From: Candidatus Acidiferrum typicum
Lineage (GTDB): Bacteria; Acidobacteriota; Terriglobia; Acidiferrales; UBA7541
Assembly (NCBI GenBank): GCA_002478115.1
Contig: DLMH01000196.1
Span: 26,161 to 90,160 of the forward strand
DNA length: 64,000 nucleotides
Reading direction: 5' to 3'
Of the stretch, positions 43,755 through 53,500 are shown piece after piece (within the stretch, counting starts at the first letter, position 1; each line of letters begins with the position of its first letter). The translations under genes and the position numbers were made by a program. Below the pieces are notes generated by a model that was not told the DNA's origin, did no database searches, and was given only the letters and a program-made list of their open reading frames with translations.

Positions 43755-44663
43755 TTAGGGCTTCGGCTGGATCCCCGTATATTCCGAACAGCACGGCTTC
43801 TCCACCGGCACAAAATCCATCACCTCTGCCCGCGTCTCGTCCGGATCCAGCAAAGTCAATTGCCATTTCCCGTCCCGCCCCAGTATGGGCTTCCCGGCAA
43901 GCTTCACCCCTTTTGCTTCCAACTCTCTCGCCGTCGCCTTGACATCCCGTACTCCCAGCGAAAAATGATACTGCACGCCCAGCTCTTTATGCTCCGCCGT
44001 CGCCGGAATATTCAGCATGTACTCGAGCCAGTTATCTCCATCCGGCACCTGAACCATGTACCAATCCGTTTCGTCTTCCTTGAATCCGCCATGCCAAAAC
44101 ACCTTGAACCCGAGTGTGTCCTCATAAAAGCGGCTCTCGGCCTTGCCGTCTTTCACCACAAAGCCGGCGTGAATCATCCGGTTGCTGATCGCCCCGGGTG
44201 GCAGCGCCTCCGCCGCACTTGCCTTGCCTTCCACAAACACGATCTTGTGCTGCTCCGGGTCCAGCACTTCCAGGTACTTCATGCTATCGGGTCGCCGCAG
44301 AATCTTCGAAGCCGGAATCCCTTTCGCCGTCAAGTAACTGGCCATTTGCTCCACGCTGTTCGTCGCCAATCCAATCTCCGGCAGAAACGGGCCTTTATCC
44401 CCCGCATCCGTCTTCACCAACTCCACGTGCTGCGATCCATTGATGCTGAAACAGGGATTCGCCACGCCCTGGCAACTGTCCCCGCCAGCTCGCAGCCCCA
44501 AAACTCCCCCATAAAATGCCTTGGACTTCTCGACGTCCGTCACCTTCACCTTCACATAGGCAATTCCATAAATCTTCGGCCGGCCCGCATCCTCCGCCGC
44601 ATGCATCCACACCGCCATCAGCAGCACCGCCACACTCAGCATAATTCGCAGCATGTTTTTCAT
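43755..44663 (-). CDS. Secreted two-domain VOC (glyoxalase-fold) protein
   Basis: The protein has 302 residues with a signal peptide (about 1-22). Two vicinal-oxygen-chelate domains follow: IYGIAYVKVKVTDVEKSKAFYGGVLGL (about 31-140) and MIHAGFVVKDGKAESRFYEDTLGFKVF (about 163-290). Metal-site residues of classical glyoxalase/dioxygenase (His, Glu) are partly visible: H in RMIHAGF and a late E in EVMDF. It is likely periplasmic with an unknown substrate. The 3' end lies 9 bp from the end of the chimeric gene. Confidence 0.88.
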   Translation of the reverse strand: MKNMLRIMLSVAVLLMAVWMHAAEDAGRPKIYGIAYVKVKVTDVEKSKAFYGGVLGLRAGGDSCQGVANPCFSINGSQHVELVKTDAGDKGPFLPEIGLATNSVEQMASYLTAKGIPASKILRRPDSMKYLEVLDPEQHKIVFVEGKASAAEALPPGAISNRMIHAGFVVKDGKAESRFYEDTLGFKVFWHGGFKEDETDWYMVQVPDGDNWLEYMLNIPATAEHKELGVQYHFSLGVRDVKATARELEAKGVKLAGKPILGRDGKWQLTLLDPDETRAEVMDFVPVEKPCCSEYTGIQPKP

Positions 44664-45127
44664 TTGCCCGCTCCACGCACCTCTAATTTACATCACTTGT
44701 GTACAACGCATGCGATCTTGCTGCCAACGACAAATACACCACCGCCTGAGCCGAAGCCACGCTACTGGCGATTGAATGGTGAAGGCGGGGGGAGTCGAAT
44801 TCAAATCCCAATCCCATAATGTCCCCGTTTTCACAAAGTTACAAGCTGCAGACCCTTTCTCAATTGCTGCGCCCGGTTCACAACCGCACGCACGCCATAA
44901 TATGCGATGTCAAAGGTTTTCTCCAGATATCTCACCCTGTCTCCAATATCTATAGCAACCTTTGAGCAGTTGTGAAGCAAAAACTAAACCGTTAATCTAG
45001 GCGGGATTAGCGAAATGCAGCCCGAGAGTATCCTTGTACAGCAGGAAGCTTTTGTGGCGGACTCTAACCGGCGAAGGATGGTTATCCCACCCGGTTGCGG
45101 CTGAATAAAAATGAAGAGGCTGAACAA
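44664..45127. other. Intergenic region with a tmRNA-3'-end-like fragment; upstream region of sugar-acid operon
   Basis: A 464-bp gap between divergent genes. It contains the tmRNA-like 3' end at 44777-44799. An inverted repeat TTGT-GT-ACAA is at 44698-44707. A/T-rich sequence around 44950-45000 could hold the operon promoter, but I cannot place -35 and -10 boxes safely. Confidence 0.5.
44777..44799 (-). other. tmRNA (ssrA) 3'-end-like sequence, candidate attachment-site remnant
   Basis: On the minus strand it reads TTCGACTCCCCCCGCCTTCACCA, which resembles the T-loop to CCA end of bacterial tmRNA (usually …TTCGACTCCCCCCGCCTCCACCA) with one change. Upstream, the rest of a tmRNA is not recognisable. 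tmRNA 3' ends are frequent integration sites, so this may be a duplicated att end. A chance or decayed copy cannot be excluded. Confidence 0.35.
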
Positions 45128-46366
45128 TTGAAAATCATCCGCCTGAAGACCGCGGTCGTGGAAGGAAATTTCGATTGGACCTTTGTCCGCATAGAAACCG
45201 ATGAGGCCGTTACAGGTCTCGGTGAGTGTTTTTTCGCTCCTGGGCTTACCGCTATTCTGCGATCACTGGAGCCGCTTCTTCTTGGCGAGGACCCGCGCGA
45301 CATTCACCGGTTGTTCCGCAAGCTACAACTGGCGACTTCAGGCGCCGGTTCGGTTGCCGGCATCATTTACAACGCGATCAGCGGCATCGAAGCCGCGCTT
45401 TGGGATGTGCTGGGCCAATGGCTCGACGTACCGATCTATCGCCTGCTGGGAGGAAAGTTTCGCGATAAAGTCCGCATCTATGCCGATTGCCACGGCGGCG
45501 AGGCCCTGGAGTCTTTGGACGAAGTGTTGCGTTCCCGCCGAGCCTCTTGGGACGCAATGGGCCCCGCACATGCCGCAAGAGATTACTACGGCGAAGCGGG
45601 CGAAGAATCCGCTTCTTCCCCCGACGAATATTGCCGGCGCGCTCTCGAAAAAAGGGCGGAAGGATTCACCGCCCTGAAGTTTGATCTGGATGTGCCCAGC
45701 ACGCTCGGTTCCGATCCCCACAATCGCGTGCTCAGCAATCGCGCCATCGATCACATGGTGGGCTTGATTGGCGCCGTTCGCGACGCGGTGGGCAAGGATA
45801 CCGATATCGCGGTGGATTGCCACTGGCGCTACAACGCCAGCGACGCCGTCAAAGTGGCGCGCGCGCTGGAACCTTTCCGGCTATTGTGGCTGGAAGATCC
45901 GGTTCCACCCAACAACACTGCCGCGCTCAAGGATGTGAGCTCGAAAGTGCGAGTGCCGATCGCAACCGGGGAGAATCTTTACCTCTTTGAAGGCTTCGAG
46001 GAAATCATCGCACAGCACGCCTTGAGCGTTGTTACCCCCGATCTTCAGAAAGTAGGGGGCTTGTCCGTCGCGCAAAGTATTGCCCAATTTGCCGACGTGC
46101 ATACCATGCCCGTTGCTCCGCACAACATCAGCAGTCCGGTTGGCACTTTGGCTGCGGCCCACTTCTGCGCCGCGATCCCAAACTTTCTTGCACTCGAGTT
46201 TCACGCGTCCGAGGTTCCTTTTTGGAATGACCTGGTCGAGGGATTGCCAAAGCCAATCATTCAGAATGGATTCATTTCCGTCCCGGAGAAGCCCGGCCTT
46301 GGCGTCAAGTTGAATGAAGAGGTCGCGCGGCGTTACGCTCGCAAAGGCGAACCGTTTTTTCAATGA
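45128..46366 (+). CDS. Enolase-superfamily (mandelate racemase/galactonate dehydratase-like) sugar-acid dehydratase
   Basis: The protein has 412 residues from TTG 45128, with GAGG eight bases upstream. No in-frame ATG exists near the start. The capping domain (about 1-120) precedes a TIM barrel with Lys in FTALKFDLDVP, metal ligands Asp in AVDCHWRYN, Glu in LEDPVPP and Glu in ATGENLY, and late His in APHNISSPV. These residues mark it as a member that abstracts a proton alpha to a carboxylate, so it probably dehydrates an aldonate or uronate to a 2-keto-3-deoxy acid. The next gene is a KDPG-type aldolase, which fits. The exact sugar is unknown. Confidence 0.85.
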   Translation: MKIIRLKTAVVEGNFDWTFVRIETDEAVTGLGECFFAPGLTAILRSLEPLLLGEDPRDIHRLFRKLQLATSGAGSVAGIIYNAISGIEAALWDVLGQWLDVPIYRLLGGKFRDKVRIYADCHGGEALESLDEVLRSRRASWDAMGPAHAARDYYGEAGEESASSPDEYCRRALEKRAEGFTALKFDLDVPSTLGSDPHNRVLSNRAIDHMVGLIGAVRDAVGKDTDIAVDCHWRYNASDAVKVARALEPFRLLWLEDPVPPNNTAALKDVSSKVRVPIATGENLYLFEGFEEIIAQHALSVVTPDLQKVGGLSVAQSIAQFADVHTMPVAPHNISSPVGTLAAAHFCAAIPNFLALEFHASEVPFWNDLVEGLPKPIIQNGFISVPEKPGLGVKLNEEVARRYARKGEPFFQ

Positions 46367-46572
46367 GCGCGCGTGCAACCCGTGGCGCTGGTGCGGTAGG
46401 CTAAGCCTCGAAGGATTTCGTAGGTTGCGGAACCTGCTGGCAAATTCGGCGCCAACGGCGACACAACAGCATTTGCAGCAGCATGTTTTAGCGTCGGTCT
46501 GCCGAGGGCATTCGTCTCTAGCCTGAGACAGAAGCATTCGCCTTGCGGGGCCAAGCGGAGGAATTGAGTTCT

Positions 46573-47220
46573 ATGCCAATCGCGAAATTGGAAGTTTTGG
46601 GGAAAATTGTCGCTTCCGGTCTGGTCTGCGTGATCCGTGCGGACAGTCCCGACCAGGCAGCTCGCATCGCCGAGGCCTGCGCCCTCGGGGGTGTCGCTGC
46701 CATGGAAATCACCTTCACCGTGCCGGGAGCGACAGGGGTGATCGAGCATCTGGCGAAAAAGTTCTCTGGCCAGATTTTGGTGGGTGCGGGCACGGTGCTC
46801 GATCCGGAAACGGCACGCATCGCGATTCTCGCGGGCGCGCAATATGTGATCAGTCCTTCGCTCAACCCGGATACCGCGCGCCTCTGCAATCGCTATCAAA
46901 TACCCTACATGCCCGGCGCCGGGACGGTCCGCGAAGTGGTCGAAGCCATGGAATGCGGCGCGGACATTGTGAAGGTTTTCCCCGGCGAAATCCTCGGGCC
47001 GGCATTCGTCAAGGCGGTAAGAGTGCCACTCCCCCAAGCATCGTTGATGCCGACCGGTGGCGTAAGCCTGGAAAATGTCGCCGACTGGATCCGCGCCGGC
47101 GCAGTTGCCGTTGCGGTTGGGGGCAACCTCACGGCGGGAGCAAAGACCGGCGATTTCGCGTCAATCACGCAACTTGCCCGGGCCATCACGGAAAAAATCA
47201 AAGAGGCGCGCGCCCAATGA
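46573..47220 (+). CDS. eda: KDPG/KHG aldolase (2-dehydro-3-deoxy-gluconate-type)
   Basis: The protein has 215 residues from the ATG at 46573 with GGAGGAA upstream; a TTG at 46564 is possible. Residues match Eda: GLVCVIRADSPDQAARIAEA, MEITFTVPGA (catalytic Glu), VGAGTVLD, SPSLN, YMPGAGTV and VKVFPGEILGPAFVKAV with the Schiff-base Lys in VKVFP, then MPTGGVSLENV. It splits a 2-keto-3-deoxy acid into pyruvate and an aldehyde. No kinase (KdgK) is nearby, so either KDG or a kinase elsewhere feeds it. The stop overlaps the next ATG. Confidence 0.93.
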   Translation: MPIAKLEVLGKIVASGLVCVIRADSPDQAARIAEACALGGVAAMEITFTVPGATGVIEHLAKKFSGQILVGAGTVLDPETARIAILAGAQYVISPSLNPDTARLCNRYQIPYMPGAGTVREVVEAMECGADIVKVFPGEILGPAFVKAVRVPLPQASLMPTGGVSLENVADWIRAGAVAVAVGGNLTAGAKTGDFASITQLARAITEKIKEARAQ

Positions 47221-47918
47221 GTGCGGCGAAGTTTTGGAAGTCTGACGACGAACTTTTCGCCATCGTGCAGCGCGAGCTGTTCACCTGCGTCGTGGGCGAT
47301 GTGATGGACAAGTTGGATCTGCAGCACCAGTTCTTGCCGCCGCAGATTCAGCCTCTCCGGCAGGATATGGTCGTGATCGGCCGCGCTATGCCAGTTCTCT
47401 CGGTGGATGTGTTTGCCGAAAAAATCTCCGGCAGTGCTAACAAGTTGATGGACAAATCGTTTGGGCTGATGCTGGAAGCGCTCGACGATCTTCGCAGTAA
47501 CGAAGTGTATGTCAGCACGGGCTCCTCGCCCCGAAATGCGCTGTGGGGAGAATTAATGAGCACGCGAGCCCGGAAACTCGGCAGCCGCGGCGCGGTGTTG
47601 AATGGCTACGTGAGAGATACCAAGGCCATACTGAATATGAGCTTCCCCACATTCGGTTTCGGTTCCTACGGACAGGACTCCGCCCCGCGCTACAAAGTAG
47701 TCGACTTCCGCATTCCCGTTGAGATTGCATCGGTGCGCGTGCGTCCCGGAGATATTCTTTTCGGCGACGTGGATGGGGTCCTGTTGGTTCCCGCCGAAGC
47801 CGAAACCGAGGTTTTCACTCGGGCGCTCGAAAAGGCCCGCGGCGAAAAGCTGGTAAGGAAAGCCATCGAAGAAGGAAGCAGTGCGGTCGAAGCATTCGAG
47901 AAGTACGGAATCATGTGA
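47217..47918 (+). CDS. RraA-like / HMG-aldolase-family protein
   Basis: The protein has 233 residues and starts in an ATGA overlap with eda. The RraA fold is visible: VVGDVMDKLDL, VIGRAMPVLSVDVF, VYVSTGSSPRNALWGELMSTRARKLGSRGAVLNGYVRDT, and DILFGDVDGVLLVP. G-E-L-M-S-T-R-A and RGAVLNGYVRDT are the metal- and pyruvate-binding parts of 4-hydroxy-4-methyl-2-oxoglutarate aldolase and its relatives. It may be a second aldolase or an oxaloacetate decarboxylase. RraA of E. coli inhibits RNase E, but the gene context favours catabolism. Confidence 0.88.
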   Translation: MSAAKFWKSDDELFAIVQRELFTCVVGDVMDKLDLQHQFLPPQIQPLRQDMVVIGRAMPVLSVDVFAEKISGSANKLMDKSFGLMLEALDDLRSNEVYVSTGSSPRNALWGELMSTRARKLGSRGAVLNGYVRDTKAILNMSFPTFGFGSYGQDSAPRYKVVDFRIPVEIASVRVRPGDILFGDVDGVLLVPAEAETEVFTRALEKARGEKLVRKAIEEGSSAVEAFEKYGIM

Positions 47919-47969
47919 AGAATGGAGAGTCCTCAGCCCAGATTATGGCGTGGGGATCGGAAACCGTTT

Positions 47970-49091
47970 ATGAAGATTGGGCTCGGCCTCTATCGTCACA
48001 TGTTGACGCGCGATTATTACGATTTCGCTCGACAGGCCGGCTGTACTCACGTCGTCGTCCATCTGGTCGATTACTTCAACCAGGGCCCTGCCAACCCGCG
48101 CAACAATCAGCCCACCGGCTCAAAATACGAACCTTGGGGCTTTGCCGGAAATCCGAATGAACTTTGGACGGTAAAGGAACTCAGGACCCTTCGCGCGGAG
48201 ATTGAGGAAGCGGGGCTGATCCTCGCCGCGATTGAGAATATCGACCCGGCGCACTGGCACGATATTCTGCTCGATGGTCCCCAACGTCCGCAACAGATCG
48301 AGAAGGTGAAGACCATCATTCGCCGGCTTGGCGAAGCCGGCATCCCAGTACTCGGTTACAACTTCAGTTTGGCGGGCGTATGCGGCCGTGTGAGCGTCCC
48401 TCTGGGGCGCGGCAATGCCGTCACCGTGGGGATGGACGGTCCCGTCGAAGAGGTGCCGGTCCCGAATGGGACGGTCTGGAATATGGTGTACGACCGCAAC
48501 GCACCCGCCGGCAACTTGCCCGCAATTTCCCATGAAGAACTCTGGCGGCGACTGCAGAGATTTCTCGAAGATGTCATTCGCGTGGCCGAGCAGTCGGGAG
48601 TGCAGCTCGCCGCCCATCCTGACGATCCTCCCATGCCGACAATGCGCCAGCAGCCGCGCCTGGTCTACCAGCCTCACATGTATCAAAGGTTGCTTGACCT
48701 GGTTCCAAGCCGCAGTAACGCCCTTGAACTCTGCGTGGGAACTCTAGCCGAAATGACGGAGGGCAACATTTACGACGCGGTGGACCAATACAGCAAGCAA
48801 GGCAGGATTGCTTATATTCATCTTCGCAATGTCGTGGGGAAAGTGCCGCACTATCGCGAAACTTTCATCGACGAAGGCAATGTGGACATGATCCGCATCC
48901 TCGCGATTCTTCACCGCAACCACTTCGACGGCGTGATCATTCCCGACCACACCCCGCAGATGACCTGTGCAGCGCCCTGGCATGCGGGAATGGCGCACAC
49001 GCTCGGTTTCATGCTGGCGGCGAAGGCAGTCATCGAATTTCCTCGGCGGCGCGATGCGGATCTGGAGCCCACGACTCGTGGAGACGAATAA
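47970..49091 (+). CDS. uxuA: Mannonate dehydratase (UxuA family)
   Basis: The protein has 373 residues from the ATG at 47970; an ATG at 47922 would add 16 residues with little similarity. MKIGLGLYRHMLT resembles the start of short UxuA proteins. QLAAHPDDPPMPT (the metal-site HPDDP), NALELCVGTLAEM (the Cys ligand), IHLRNVV and GVIIPDHTPQMTC (the DH pair) are the conserved catalytic parts of a TIM-barrel mannonate dehydratase. The family turns D-mannonate into 2-keto-3-deoxy-D-gluconate. That product is a substrate of the KDG/KDPG route, so this gene and eda fit the same pathway. Confidence 0.92.
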   Translation: MKIGLGLYRHMLTRDYYDFARQAGCTHVVVHLVDYFNQGPANPRNNQPTGSKYEPWGFAGNPNELWTVKELRTLRAEIEEAGLILAAIENIDPAHWHDILLDGPQRPQQIEKVKTIIRRLGEAGIPVLGYNFSLAGVCGRVSVPLGRGNAVTVGMDGPVEEVPVPNGTVWNMVYDRNAPAGNLPAISHEELWRRLQRFLEDVIRVAEQSGVQLAAHPDDPPMPTMRQQPRLVYQPHMYQRLLDLVPSRSNALELCVGTLAEMTEGNIYDAVDQYSKQGRIAYIHLRNVVGKVPHYRETFIDEGNVDMIRILAILHRNHFDGVIIPDHTPQMTCAAPWHAGMAHTLGFMLAAKAVIEFPRRRDADLEPTTRGDE

Positions 49092-50481
49092 CCCGAACGC
49101 CGAAGCTGTCCAGGCACATTCACGCGTCCCCCTCATTATCGCAGCCAGTGTCTCCACTCTCGGGGGCCTGCTCTTTGGGTACGACAACATCGTAATCAGC
49201 GGGGCGATTGGTTTCTTAAGCCAACTGTTTCACCTGGACGCGGCGGGCGTGGGCTGGGCCGCTGGGTGCGCGTTGGTGGGATGCATCGCGGGTTGCGCGG
49301 CGGCAGGAAGCGTCGCTGATTATCTGGGGAAGAAAAAGGGTCTCGCGCTTTGCGCCCTGTGTTTCGTGCTTTCTTCTGTTGGCATACTTTTTGCCGCGAA
49401 CCTTCATCAGTTTGTTCTTTGGCGACTGATTGGCGGCGTGGGCATCGGGGCGGCGTCCGTGCTTTCTCCGAACTACATTGCGGAGATTGCCCCGACGCGA
49501 GTTCGCGGCCGCTGTGTAACGCTTTATCAACTGGGGATTGTGGTTGGCATCCTCGCGGCCGTTTTTGTCAACATGCTCATTCAGCGCACGGGCAACGAAG
49601 CCTGGAACATTTCCACAGGCTGGCGCTGGATGTTTCTCGCCGGCGCTGTACCCGCGATTCTGTTCGGAATAATGATTCTGCCGGCGGTCGAAAGTCCGCG
49701 CTGGCTGATGAAAATGGGCCAGCGGGATCAGGCAATCGGCGTACTGGCCAAGATTAACGGCGCTGACGCTGCCCGGCTGCAAGCTGTTGAAATCGAGAGT
49801 GCGCTGGCGAGTGAAAAGGGGCACATCTCGGAACTTTTCACCACCTTCCGGCGCCCGCTGCTGCTGGGCATCATGCTGGCAGCGTTGCAACAGATCAGCG
49901 GAATCACGCCGCTCTTTTCCTTTTTGCCGGAAATTTTTCGCGCTGCTGGGACCGCGACCAGCGACGCATTTTTCCAGTCCGTGCTGGTCAGCCTCATCAA
50001 TCTGATGTTTACCCTCTTCGCCCTCTGGCTGGTGGACCGCGCCGGCCGCAAGACCCTGATTCTGGCCGGGACGGGACTGCAATTTGTCTCGTTTGCATTG
50101 GTCGGCTGGTTTTATCACGTTCACGGGAGCGGCCTGGCAATCTTGATTTTTGTGATGAGCTTCGTCGCGGGTCACGCGTTTGGCAATGGCGTGGCCTGCT
50201 GGGTTATCATCTCGGAGATTTATCCCACAAAGGTTCGCGGCCGCGGCATGTCCATCGCTACGACCGCGCTCTGGTTGGTGGGGTACCTGGGAAACCAACT
50301 GTTTCCCATCATGCAGAAGCATTTGGGATCGGATGGTACTTTCTGGTTTTTCAGTGCGGGCGCATTGTTGACGTTCATTCTGGTTGGCTTGCTGATTCCC
50401 GAAACCAAAGGCCGGTCGCTGGAAGAGATCACGAAATTATGGATTCAAGAGAAACCACTCGTAGAACGCTTGCCCGGCTAG
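49054..50481 (+). CDS. MFS sugar transporter (sugar-porter subfamily)
   Basis: The protein has 475 residues from the ATG at 49054; a GTG at 49078 with TGGAG upstream is a good alternative. Either start lies inside uxuA. Twelve membrane helices are seen. Sugar-porter signatures are GGLLFGYDNIVISGAIGFL (TM1), IGGVGIGAASVLSPNYIAEIAPTRVRGRCVTLYQLGI (motif with PxxxR), ESPRWLMK, DRAGRKTLIL and IPETKGRSLEEI. It probably takes up a monosaccharide or uronate by proton symport and supplies the dehydratases encoded upstream. The TonB receptor follows 41 bp later. Confidence 0.93.
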   Translation: MRIWSPRLVETNNPNAEAVQAHSRVPLIIAASVSTLGGLLFGYDNIVISGAIGFLSQLFHLDAAGVGWAAGCALVGCIAGCAAAGSVADYLGKKKGLALCALCFVLSSVGILFAANLHQFVLWRLIGGVGIGAASVLSPNYIAEIAPTRVRGRCVTLYQLGIVVGILAAVFVNMLIQRTGNEAWNISTGWRWMFLAGAVPAILFGIMILPAVESPRWLMKMGQRDQAIGVLAKINGADAARLQAVEIESALASEKGHISELFTTFRRPLLLGIMLAALQQISGITPLFSFLPEIFRAAGTATSDAFFQSVLVSLINLMFTLFALWLVDRAGRKTLILAGTGLQFVSFALVGWFYHVHGSGLAILIFVMSFVAGHAFGNGVACWVIISEIYPTKVRGRGMSIATTALWLVGYLGNQLFPIMQKHLGSDGTFWFFSAGALLTFILVGLLIPETKGRSLEEITKLWIQEKPLVERLPG

Positions 50482-50522
50482 ACGGACATGCAGGCTGTTT
50501 CGTTCAACTTTCCCTGCTCATC

Positions 50523-53500
50523 ATGAAGTTTTATGAAACAGCCATAGCCGGATTCATTCGCTTTCGCACGTCAGGCGGCGCAGCGGTTTTACAGGCCCTG
50601 GTCATCTTCACTTTAATTCTTCTTTCGGGTTCCGCGCGTGTTGAGGCGCAATCGACAAACGCATCGCTGACAGGGCGCGTTACCGACTCGAGCAAAGCGG
50701 TCATCCCGGCGGCGAAAGTGATCGTCATCAATTCAGGCACGCGCATCCACTACGAAACCATCACGAACCAAACGGGCAGTTACTACGTGACGAACCTGCC
50801 TCCCGGGACGTATCGCATCGAAGTGGAGAAGTTGGGATTCAAGGTGGTGATCAAGTCCGATCTCATTCTCCACGTGCAGGACGCGTTGGAAATCAATTTT
50901 GAAATGGTGCTGGGTTCTGCGTCAGAGAGCGTCACGGTGCGGGGCGGAGCGCCGTTGTTGGATACCGAATCTTCGGCGGTAGGCACGGTAGTGGAGCGGC
51001 GGAAGGTGAATGAACTGCCGTTGAACGGCCGCAACGTGTTTAACTTGATCGAATTGGCGGCCTCCGTAGTTCCGCAGGGGAGTTCCACCGGGACGCCCGT
51101 GGGAGTGAATCCGTTCGGATGGGGGAACTATCAGGTCAACGGCTCTTTTGGGAACGAGAGCGCCGAGTACCTGGATGGCCAGCCGCTGAACATCGGTTAC
51201 ATTAACCTATCCATTTTGATTCCGACGCAGGACTCGATTCAGGAATTCAAGGTTCAAACCAGCAATCTTGGACCGGAGTGGGGCAAGTTTTCCGGTGGAG
51301 TAACCAATCTCAGCACCAAGACCGGCACAAGCTCCATCCACGGCGAAGCGTATGAATACCTTCGCAACAAGATCTTCAATGCAAACGATTTCTTCCTGAA
51401 TGCCGACCAGAAGTCGAGACCCCCTTGGGTACAGAACCAATTCGGAGCAAATGCCGGCGGGCCTCTGAACGTTCCACACTTTGGAGGGCGGAACAAGACG
51501 TTTTGGTTTTTTAGCGCGGAAGGCTTCCGGTTGCGGACGAGCCAGCCTTTCACGGCCACGGTCCCCGACGCGCAGGAGAGAGCGGGTGATTTTTCGGAAA
51601 TATGCAAGTCAGGTTTCACGGCGGGCATTTGCAACGATCGAGGGGTGGACGCGAGCGGCAAGCCGGTTGTGATTGACCAGATTTACGACCCTTGTGGAGG
51701 TATCGTGGACGCACAAGGAGCTTGCCCTGGGAGCAGCGCCACCCCCACGGCATTCCTGAACAACGTCATTCCGGCGAACCGGATCAATGCCACTTCCGCG
51801 AAACTGTTGTACCTCTGGCCCGCGCCTAATCACCCAAGCACGGCCACCAACAACTTCACCACTGCCGCCGCTACCGGTGGAGACCACAACCAGGTTGTCG
51901 GGCGCCTCGACCATAACTTTACGAATAAACAGAGGCTGTTTTTGCGCTTCAATTACTGGCACGTTCTGGACCTGCCCATTGATCCGCTAGGAAATGGCCT
52001 GTGCGCGGACCGCTGTGCCGAGGACTATCACAGCAACGCCTTTGCTGCAGGGTACACATACAGCGTTAATCCCACGACCGTGTTTGGATTTAATGCGAGC
52101 ATCAGCCGCTTCAGCTATAACCGGACTCCGGAGAATTCCGGTTTTGACTTAACCACGATCGGTTGGCCGGCGAGTTATAACGGCGTCGTCCCCGCCGAGA
52201 TGCGCACGCCACCCACGCCTTGTGTCGCGAACTTCGCGGACAGCATCATGTGCACTCAGGGTCAAAGCTTCATTCAGGACCGCAACACGCAATACTACTT
52301 GTCGCCGAGCATGTCGAAGCTGCGGGGGCGCCATCAATATCATTTGGGCTTCCAGTTCGAGGTCGGGCGGGATAACTACGCGCAGTCCAACATCGCGAGT
52401 GGATCTTTTGACTTCTGCGTTTCCGGCCAAGCGTGTTTCACCTCTTTACCCGGGGTCTCCGGGACGGGTTTTTCTTTTGCTGATTTTTTGCTCGGATATG
52501 CCGACAATTTCAACAATCTTGAAAACCATTTTTTTGCCCAAGCTGTCGTGCCGGACTTCACGGCAGGCCAGCAGATTTACCGAGCTTTGTATTTTGACGA
52601 TTCGTGGCACGCAACGAACAGGCTCACCCTGAATCTGGGGCTGCGTTACGACCTGCAGGGTCCCTGGTCCGAACGATTCAACCGGCTGTCCTACTTCGAC
52701 CCGACGGCGACGAACTACTTGACGCAGTTTCTTCCAGCGGGCTCGGCTCCGGTAAAAGGGGACGTCTTTCTGGTAAGCCCCGGCCACCGGAACAACATCC
52801 CGCTCGAAAAGATCGATTTCTCTCCCCGGGTTGGCCTGGCGTACAGCATCGATTCGAAAATGGTAGTCCGGAGCGGCTATGGGATTTTCTGGATTCCGAA
52901 CTACGTGTCGTTCGCCCTGAACCCGCTGAACGATATGGTCAACGCCGGGACGACAACATATACCGGAACCGTGGACGGGACCCACCCGGTGAACACCATC
53001 GCTCTGCCGTTCCCCGCGGGAATTTCGGCACCGCCTGGACGGATCCTGGGCACCACGGGGACACAGCAATACCTGACCCAGGTCGTGCAGTCCATCACGG
53101 AAGCGAATCCGAGTGACCACCCCGAAGGCTACGTCCAGCAGTGGAACCTGGACGTGCAGCGGGAGCTGCCGGCGGGCTTCTTCGTGTCGGCGGCGTATGT
53201 GGGTTCCAAGGGAACTCACCTGCCGCAGTATTCCCAGCAGATCAATCAGATCTCCGACGCATTGCTTGCGCAGGCCGCCTCGCAAGTCAACCCCTCGCTT
53301 CCGGATCCCAGACAGGATGTGACTTTAGTGCAGCCAACGCCGAATCCGTTTTTCATCAATGGCCAGGCATTGGCGCTCTCAGGGCCCACGACGACAATTG
53401 GGCAGCTTCTGCGTCCGTACCCGCAGTACACGAGCTTGCAGCTTGCCGGCCAGGGATCGTACGACAGCATCTATCACTCGTTCCAGCTCACGGTGCAGAG

